Program-made: the position numbers and the translations under genes | Part shown: one piece after another, positions 7,392-11,428 of the stretch | How the letters are laid out: every line of letters begins with the position of its first letter | Position numbering within the stretch: the first letter of the stretch is position 1 | Notes under the pieces: generated by a model | Told to the model about the DNA's origin: nothing | Seen by the model: the letters and a program-made list of their open reading frames with translations, nothing else | The model's database searches: none | DNA from: Candidatus Colimorpha enterica | GTDB lineage: Bacteria; Bacillota; Clostridia; Oscillospirales; CAG-272 | Assembly (NCBI GenBank): GCA_018065475.1 | Contig: JAGHTD010000106.1 | Coordinates: forward strand, 1-11,428 | Direction of reading: 5' to 3' | Length of the DNA: 11,428 nucleotides

Positions 7392-7434
7392 GACAAAACC
7401 GACCGCGCGCAGTCAGCGTTACGGTCGGTTTTTT
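7392..7434 (+). terminator. Rho-independent terminator of the operon (copy 1 of a 43-base repeat)
   Basis: Three bases after the NagA-like stop, AAAACCGACCG pairs with CGGTCGGTTTT (11 bp stem), followed by a T run that continues as TTTTTTGTTTTTTT. The loop contains a further CGC/GCG pairing. The segment 7392-7434 is identical base for base to 9416-9458. It should stop the seven-gene transcript before the fucI promoter. Confidence 0.92.
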
Positions 7435-7465
7435 GTTTTTTTCCGGTAATCTTCTTCAAAAAACA

Positions 7466-7494
7466 TTGATTTACCGTTTGATTTATGATATAAT
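7466..7494 (+). promoter_or_regulatory. Sigma-A-type promoter of fucI
   Basis: TTGATT (7466-7471) and TATAAT (7489-7494) are separated by 17 bases. TG at 7486-7487 adds an extended -10 element. Transcription should start near 7501, giving a leader of about 54 bases. Five matches of six at -35 and a perfect -10 make this the strongest promoter in the window. Confidence 0.85.
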
Positions 7495-7499
7495 CAAAC
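7476..7499. promoter_or_regulatory. Inverted repeat over the fucI -10 element, candidate operator
   Basis: GTTTGATT (7476-7483) and AATCAAAC (7492-7499) are perfect inverted arms around an 8-base spacer. The right arm includes the last bases of the -10 hexamer, so a bound dimer would block RNA polymerase. TTGATTTA also occurs as a direct repeat at 7466-7473 and 7478-7485. This is consistent with a repressor site (LacI-, GntR- or DeoR-type); the regulator is not identified. Confidence 0.5.
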
Positions 7500-7539
7500 C
7501 GAACGGCGCGGTGTGTCCGCGCGCTATAATTATCATTCT

Positions 7540-7545
7540 GGAGGA
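7540..7545 (+). promoter_or_regulatory. Ribosome binding site of fucI
   Basis: GGAGGA lies nine bases before ATG 7555. It decides the start: the frame is open further upstream, to an alternative start codon at 7513, but that extension would place the Shine-Dalgarno inside the coding region and adds residues not seen in FucI. Confidence 0.75.
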
Positions 7546-7554
7546 AACAGAAAT

Positions 7555-9372
7555 ATGTCGTATCCCGTAATAGGTATCCGTCCCGTAATCGACGGGCGTC
7601 GCGGGCCGATGAGACAGCGTGAAAGTCTTGAAGATCAGACGATGGGAATGGCGAAAGCCGCAAAAGAACTTTTTGAAAATAACCTCCGTTATTCCGACGG
7701 AACACAGGTAAAAGTCATCATTGCCGACACGACCATCGGCCGTGTGCCCGAATCCGCCGCCTGCGCGGAAAAGTTCCGCAAGGAAGGTGTTGACATCACG
7801 CTCACCGTCACACCGTGCTGGTGCTACGGCGCAGAAACGATGGATATGGATCCCATGACGATAAAGGGCGTATGGGGATTCAACGGAACGGAACGTCCCG
7901 GAGCTGTTTATCTTGCTTCCGTTCTTGCAACGCACGCACAGAAGGGGCTTCCCGCATTCGGCATTTACGGTCACGAGGTACAGGACGTAGATCAGGTTTC
8001 GGATATTCCCGATGACGTTAAGGAGAAGCTGCTCCGCTTTGCGCGTGCGGCAGTTGCCGCGGCTTCCATGAGAGGCAAATCATACCTGCAGATCGGCTCT
8101 CAGTGCATGGGTATCGGCGGCTCGATAATCGACCACGCATTTATGGAGGAATACCTCGGACTCCGTGTCGAATCGGTTGACGAGGTCGAGATACTCCGCC
8201 GTATGGAAGAGGGAATCTATATCAAAGAAGATTACGAAAAGGCACTTGCGTGGACAAAAGCTCACTGCAAAGAGGGCCGTGACGACAACCCGGAATCGGT
8301 AGAGTTTCTCGGTGAAGAGAGAAGGATCAGGTTCAACCGCGAGGAAAAGGACAGGCAGTGGGAATTCACGATCAAAATGTACTGCATAATCAAGGACCTC
8401 ATAAAAGGCAACCCCGATCTGCCCGCAGGATTTGAAGAGGAAAAGGTCGGTCACAACGCCATTGCCGCCGGCTTCCAGGGTCAGAGACAGTGGACTGACC
8501 ACTGGCCGAACTGTGACTATCCCGAGGCTGTACTCAACTCGTCATTCGACTTTGAGGGCAAGAAAGAGCCGATCATTCTCGCAACCGAAAACGACGTTCT
8601 CAACGGCATCGGAATGCTGTTCATGAAGCTTCTTACAAACCGTGCGCAGATCTTTGCCGACGTGCGTACCTTCTGGTCACCGGAAGCTACAAAACGCGTG
8701 ACGGGCTACGACCTTGAAGGAAAGGCAAAGGAAAACGGCGGAATAATTCATCTCCTCAACTCCGGTGCGGCTTGTCTTGATGCCTGCGGTGAATGTACCG
8801 ATGAGGCAGGCAACCACGTCATGAAGCAGTGGTGGGACGCGACCGAGGATGACATCAAAAAGATGACCGACGCAACGGTCTGGTGCGAAGCCGGCTTTGA
8901 TAACTTCCGCGGCGGCGGCTTCTCGTCACACTTCACGACAAGAGCCGAAATGCCCGTTACGATGATAAGACTTAACCTTGTCAAGGGTCTCGGACCGGTG
9001 CTTCAGATCGCCGAGGGCTGGACCGTCAATCTTCCCGACGACGTATCGGACGCTCTTATGGAGCGCACCAATCCCACATGGCCCTGCACCTGGTTCGCTC
9101 CGCGCTGTGACGGCAAGGAAGGAAGTCCTTTCAAGACCGCGTATGACGTTATGAACAACTGGGGCGCAAACCACGGCGCGATCTCTTACGGTCACATCGG
9201 CGCAGACATCATTACGCTCTGCTCGATGCTCCGCATACCCGTAAGTATGCACAACGTACCCGAGGAAAAGATTTTCCGTCCCGCCGCCTGGAATATGTTC
9301 GGCATGGACAAAGAGGGGCAGGATTACCGTGCCTGCGCCGCATACGGCCCTATGTATAAGAACATCAGATAA
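7555..9372 (+). CDS. fucI: L-fucose isomerase
   Basis: This 605-residue protein closely tracks E. coli FucI (about 590 residues) from end to end. It interconverts L-fucose and L-fuculose with Mn2+ and usually also accepts D-arabinose. Matching stretches include IGIRPVIDGRR (6-16), TVTPCWCYGAET (84-95), GFNGTERPGAVYLA (108-121), AIAAGFQGQRQWTD (302-315) and LGPVLQIAEGW (479-489). The catalytic and metal residues are present: Glu345 in ATEND, Asp369 in FADVRT and His540 in GANHG. It is hexameric and cytosolic in known members. The gene has its own promoter and terminator, so it is regulated separately from the upstream operon. A class II FucA aldolase of the AraD type, the usual partner, is not in the window. 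The FGGY kinase and FBA-type aldolase upstream could serve the later steps, but this is inference. Confidence 0.97.
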   Translation: MSYPVIGIRPVIDGRRGPMRQRESLEDQTMGMAKAAKELFENNLRYSDGTQVKVIIADTTIGRVPESAACAEKFRKEGVDITLTVTPCWCYGAETMDMDPMTIKGVWGFNGTERPGAVYLASVLATHAQKGLPAFGIYGHEVQDVDQVSDIPDDVKEKLLRFARAAVAAASMRGKSYLQIGSQCMGIGGSIIDHAFMEEYLGLRVESVDEVEILRRMEEGIYIKEDYEKALAWTKAHCKEGRDDNPESVEFLGEERRIRFNREEKDRQWEFTIKMYCIIKDLIKGNPDLPAGFEEEKVGHNAIAAGFQGQRQWTDHWPNCDYPEAVLNSSFDFEGKKEPIILATENDVLNGIGMLFMKLLTNRAQIFADVRTFWSPEATKRVTGYDLEGKAKENGGIIHLLNSGAACLDACGECTDEAGNHVMKQWWDATEDDIKKMTDATVWCEAGFDNFRGGGFSSHFTTRAEMPVTMIRLNLVKGLGPVLQIAEGWTVNLPDDVSDALMERTNPTWPCTWFAPRCDGKEGSPFKTAYDVMNNWGANHGAISYGHIGADIITLCSMLRIPVSMHNVPEEKIFRPAAWNMFGMDKEGQDYRACAAYGPMYKNIR

Positions 9373-9415
9373 AAAATCACGTTCTTTCACCTCGGCCGCA
9401 GCGAGGATAATTACA

Positions 9416-9458
9416 GACAAAACCGACCGCGCGCAGTCAGCGTTACGGTCGGTTTTTT
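9416..9458 (+). terminator. Rho-independent terminator of fucI (copy 2 of a 43-base repeat)
   Basis: Forty-four bases after the fucI stop, the same ACCGACCG/CGGTCGGT hairpin and TTTTTT tail appear as at 7392-7434, with 43 identical bases and no similarity beyond either end. Read on the minus strand, the stem ends in TTTTG, so it might also act weakly on transcripts arriving from the convergent gene. Confidence 0.92.
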
Positions 9459-9589
9459 ATTATCATACTAACAGTATTCCCTTTCCCGAGCCGAGAGGGA
9501 GCCCGGCGCGGAGGCGGTCGATATACGCCCTTCTTAACGACGAGACTGAAGCAAAACTGAAACAGCCGCAAGACCGACCGCCCTCCCGG

Positions 9590-9628
9590 AAAAACGATCC
9601 GGATCAAACGGTAACCGATGCTATCCGG
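9590..9628 (-). terminator. Possible terminator of the minus-strand Gfo/Idh gene
   Basis: On the minus strand CCGGAT (9628-9623) and ATCCGG (9604-9599) form a 6 bp stem with an inner GGT/ACC pairing, followed after ATCG by TTTTT (9594-9590). It lies about 80 bases past the stop. The stem is short and the T run is offset by four bases, so this is a weak candidate. Confidence 0.3.
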
Positions 9629-9706
9629 TGAGAAAAAGGACGACCGAAATCGGAATCAATAACCTCAAAGAACAAACTCCGATCTTTTTTTACAAAACCG
9701 AAAGGC

Positions 9707-10948
9707 TCATTTCGCTTCCGGAGCAAAGACTTCGCGGTATTTCCGGAGATTTTCCTCGCTCGGGCGGAATTCGGGATGAGAGCAGCAGGGGATCGTCGGA
9801 GCGCTTCCGTCATTGCCCCAGAACGGTGTTTCTCTGTCGTTTTCGTATTTAACGCGATCTTCCTCTTTCCGAAAATCCGGAACGTCGTAGGGAACACCGT
9901 ACTGCATAAGACTCCGGTGCGCGAGAATGGCAACGGCGGACATCCGTGTGGCAACGTATGCGTCGAGGCAGGGTTGCGTTCCTTCCCGAATGGATTGGAA
10001 AAAGTCCTTGAACATATAGTAATCCCCACCGGCGTGACCGGTCTTCTTTGCGCGCACGGCGTCATCCACGTCTTCCGCGGGGTGATAGAATTGCCGCTGC
10101 TCCTCTCCGATCGGGGTAGTCCACGGATCGTAACGGAGCATCACTTTGTCATCTCCGCGCACGTTTTCGATCTGTCCATTCTCGCAGGCAAGGCGATAGG
10201 AGTTTTCATGCCCGCCGAAATGCGCGCATCCGGTCACACGGAACACCGAATTGTCATCGTTGAGGCAGGTGATGATCGCGCTGTTATCGCCAACGTAGGA
10301 GGCGGTAGCGTAGCGGTCATCCCTCGGGAAATAAATCGGCATTGCCGTTACTCGGATGGGATTGGAATGCGTTGCGCACATCAGGGGACCGAGCGAGTGC
10401 GTAATGTAGTAGGTGGCGGGCACATAGAAGCGCCAATGCTTTTCATGTCCCTCATAGCGGCGGATAAAGTACGTATCATCCGGACCGACGGGATGGTTGT
10501 ATTCTCCTTCCGCAAAGAGTACTTTTCCGAGTTTTCCGCTTTTGTAAACCTTCTGCATTTCCAGATTGAAAAGCATATAGGGATAGTTTTCCGCGAGCAT
10601 ATAGATCGCACGGCTTTTTTCGGCGGCACGGGTGAGTTCTACACATTCCGCAAGGGTTCCGCTGGCGGTGCATTCCGAAATGACGTGGATGTTCTTTTCC
10701 AGCGCCCGAACGGCAAATTTCGTGTGCTCGGCAAAGTTGTTTGCAAGATAGACCGCATCCATGTCGTGGTTCAGAAATTCGTCAAACGAATCATAGAGCG
10801 CGATATTGGGGAGTTTTTGCTTCATGCGTTCACGGAGTACCTCGCTTTGGTCGCAGCCGGCAACGATTTCCGCGTTGTTCAAAAGGATGCTGTCTACGTT
10901 GTCATATCCGCGTGACAGACCGAAAATACCGATTCTGATCGATTTCAT
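9707..10948 (-). CDS. Gfo/Idh/MocA-family protein, GH109-like and lacking the EKP lysine
   Basis: The product is a 413-residue NAD(P)-dependent Gfo/Idh/MocA-type protein. The Rossmann start IRIGIFGLSRG (4-14), AVYLANNFAEH (65-75) and HVISECTASGTLAE (88-101) define the N-terminal domain. The position of the conserved EKP motif reads ECT, so the catalytic lysine of ordinary dehydrogenases is absent. MLAENYPY (117-124), GKLGKVLFAEGEYNH (138-152), THSLGP (183-188) and GHAGGDYYMF (304-313) resemble family GH109 glycosidases, which use NAD transiently to hydrolyse alpha-N-acetylgalactosaminides. No signal peptide is present. Three consecutive ATG codons start the frame (10954, 10951, 10948); 10948 is chosen because it gives MKSIRIG and best spacing from the purine-rich AAAGTGAGAG. 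It diverges from a probable AraC-type regulator gene, a common arrangement for a regulated target. Glycosidase versus oxidoreductase is unresolved. Confidence 0.85.
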   Translation of the reverse strand: MKSIRIGIFGLSRGYDNVDSILLNNAEIVAGCDQSEVLRERMKQKLPNIALYDSFDEFLNHDMDAVYLANNFAEHTKFAVRALEKNIHVISECTASGTLAECVELTRAAEKSRAIYMLAENYPYMLFNLEMQKVYKSGKLGKVLFAEGEYNHPVGPDDTYFIRRYEGHEKHWRFYVPATYYITHSLGPLMCATHSNPIRVTAMPIYFPRDDRYATASYVGDNSAIITCLNDDNSVFRVTGCAHFGGHENSYRLACENGQIENVRGDDKVMLRYDPWTTPIGEEQRQFYHPAEDVDDAVRAKKTGHAGGDYYMFKDFFQSIREGTQPCLDAYVATRMSAVAILAHRSLMQYGVPYDVPDFRKEEDRVKYENDRETPFWGNDGSAPTIPCCSHPEFRPSEENLRKYREVFAPEAK

Positions 10949-11008
10949 CATCATACTCTCACTTTCTTTTTTCAAAGCCGCACGGAATCGGCGGCGATCT
11001 TTGGGAAT

Positions 11009-11014
11009 AGTATA
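11009..11014 (-). promoter_or_regulatory. -10 element of the minus-strand Gfo/Idh gene promoter
   Basis: On the minus strand TATGGTATACT contains an extended -10 (TG, one base, TATACT). No good -35 hexamer lies 16-18 bases upstream (TTTTCT is the best), so it may depend on the extended -10 or an activator. The leader would be about 50 bases. Confidence 0.5.
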
Positions 11015-11030
11015 CCATATCAAAACGAAA

Positions 11031-11050
11031 AAGAAAATAGAAATTTTCTT
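11031..11050. promoter_or_regulatory. Inverted repeat between the divergent promoters
   Basis: AAGAAAAT (11031-11038) and ATTTTCTT (11043-11050) are perfect 8-base inverted arms around AGAA. It lies between the two divergent promoters and could be a regulator site. The stretch is AT-rich, so chance cannot be excluded. Confidence 0.3.
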
Positions 11051-11068
11051 GCTGATTATGGAAAAAGG

Positions 11069-11097
11069 TTGCATTTTTTTAAGAAATGTGATAGAAT
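11069..11097 (+). promoter_or_regulatory. Promoter of the probable AraC-type regulator gene
   Basis: TTGCAT (11069-11074) and TAGAAT (11092-11097) are spaced by 17 bases, with an extended -10 TG at 11089-11090. The predicted start near 11104 gives a leader of about 70 bases, which contains a possible hairpin (GGAACCTC with GAG-GC-GTTCC, 11105-11144). Confidence 0.7.
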
Positions 11098-11172
11098 GAT
11101 CGCAGGAACCTCATACGGCGTCGTCTGCCCTGCCGAGGCGTTCCCCCAAAAAAGCGCAACGGAGGATGGTAT

Positions 11173-11428
11173 ATGATTACTCAACATCGGAACATTTGCA
11201 AATTTGTTCCGGAAGGACGCGGAAATGATCTTAACGCGACACAATTTATTTATGAAAGTCAGATCTCGCCTGAGGGACGCGAGTTCTTGGCACAGGGAGA
11301 GATGCTGATCCTTGTTGCGGAGGGCAGCGGCACACTGACTCTCGACGGAGAGATCCGGCGAATCACGCGCGGCAATCTGTTTTTTGTCTCTTCGGGACAG
11401 CCTTTCCGGATCGATAATGCCGAGGGGC
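11173..11428 (+). CDS. Probable AraC-family transcriptional regulator, N-terminal cupin domain, 3' partial
   Basis: The frame opens at ATG 11173 and runs off the window, giving 85 residues that begin MITQHRNICKFVPEGRG. GGAGG at 11161-11165 sits seven bases before the ATG. Residues 43-80 show a cupin_2/AraC-binding pattern: EMLILVAEGSGTLTLDGE, then RGNLFFVSSGQPFRID. This is the usual sugar-sensing arm of AraC-type regulators from Bacillota. The two helix-turn-helix motifs that would prove the assignment lie beyond the window. It is transcribed divergently from the Gfo/Idh gene, so it probably controls that gene and perhaps nearby sugar genes. Alternatives are a free-standing cupin protein or another cupin-fused regulator. 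Confidence 0.7.
   Translation, partial: MITQHRNICKFVPEGRGNDLNATQFIYESQISPEGREFLAQGEMLILVAEGSGTLTLDGEIRRITRGNLFFVSSGQPFRIDNAEG

Larger units (their letters stand above)
9373..9706. other. Intergenic region between convergent fucI and the Gfo/Idh gene
   Basis: These 334 bases hold the fucI terminator (9416-9458), a small hairpin CCTCG/CGAGG at about 9391-9407 without a T run, the short inverted repeat ATACT-AAC-AGTAT at 9465-9477, and a possible minus-strand terminator at 9590-9628. I see no protein-coding gene, tRNA or mobile-element remnant. Plus-strand open frames here have no ribosome binding site and no recognisable product. Confidence 0.6.

Noticed and set aside
7525..7530. A second perfect TATAAT downstream of the fucI promoter
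   Set aside because: No -35 hexamer lies at 16-18 bases, and a start from it would fall on the Shine-Dalgarno of fucI.
7392..9458. The 43-base direct repeats as ends of an insertion sequence or CRISPR repeats
   Set aside because: They are hairpin terminators placed after genes, only two copies are present, the spacing is about 2 kb, and the enclosed gene is fucI with no transposase or cas gene.
9329..9631. A 100-codon plus-strand frame overlapping the end of fucI
   Set aside because: It starts inside fucI, runs through the terminator hairpin and has no ribosome binding site or recognisable sequence.
9776..10915. A 379-codon open frame on the plus strand opposite the Gfo/Idh gene
   Set aside because: It lies wholly antisense to a clear family member, has no ribosome binding site and no recognisable domains. 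Long antisense frames are common opposite GC-rich codons.

Overview
The window looks like a piece of an anaerobic, gut-type Bacillota (Clostridia) chromosome. The grounds are consensus sigma-A-like promoters with extended -10 elements, GGAGG-type ribosome binding sites, tightly overlapping genes, moderately high GC, and gene families (FBA-type class II aldolase, IolB, FGGY and PfkB kinases, ETF, NagA/NagB relatives, FucI) typical of that group. The taxonomic placement is inference.

Positions 1-7389 hold one plus-strand catabolic operon that starts upstream of the window: class II aldolase (5' end missing) > PfkB sugar kinase > IolB-like isomerase > FGGY sugar kinase > a single-chain EtfB-EtfA fusion > NagB-like protein > NagA-like deacetylase. 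Six of the seven genes are joined by start/stop overlaps of 1-11 bases. Only the NagB-like gene stands just clear of its predecessor, with its own strong Shine-Dalgarno site. A hairpin terminator ends the operon at 7392-7434.

Positions 7435-9458 hold a separate transcription unit: a near-consensus promoter overlapped by a perfect inverted repeat, an apparently intact L-fucose isomerase gene (fucI), and a terminator identical over 43 bases to the one upstream. Positions 9459-9706 hold no recognisable gene.

Positions 9707-10948 hold a minus-strand Gfo/Idh/MocA-family gene. It lacks the usual EKP lysine and carries motifs reminiscent of the NAD-dependent glycosidases of family GH109. It diverges, across a two-promoter intergenic region, from the 5' end of a gene for a probable AraC-type regulator (11173 to the window end).

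The aldolase, PfkB kinase and IolB-like isomerase match by family the last three steps of inositol catabolism (IolJ, IolC, IolB). They are combined with another sugar kinase, an electron-transfer flavoprotein, and an amino-sugar pair whose NagB member has lost standard catalytic and phosphate-binding residues. No gene in the window is an obvious dehydrogenase partner for the ETF. The set suggests a sugar or sugar-acid pathway with a flavin-linked redox step that does not match a textbook route. The substrate cannot be named from sequence alone.
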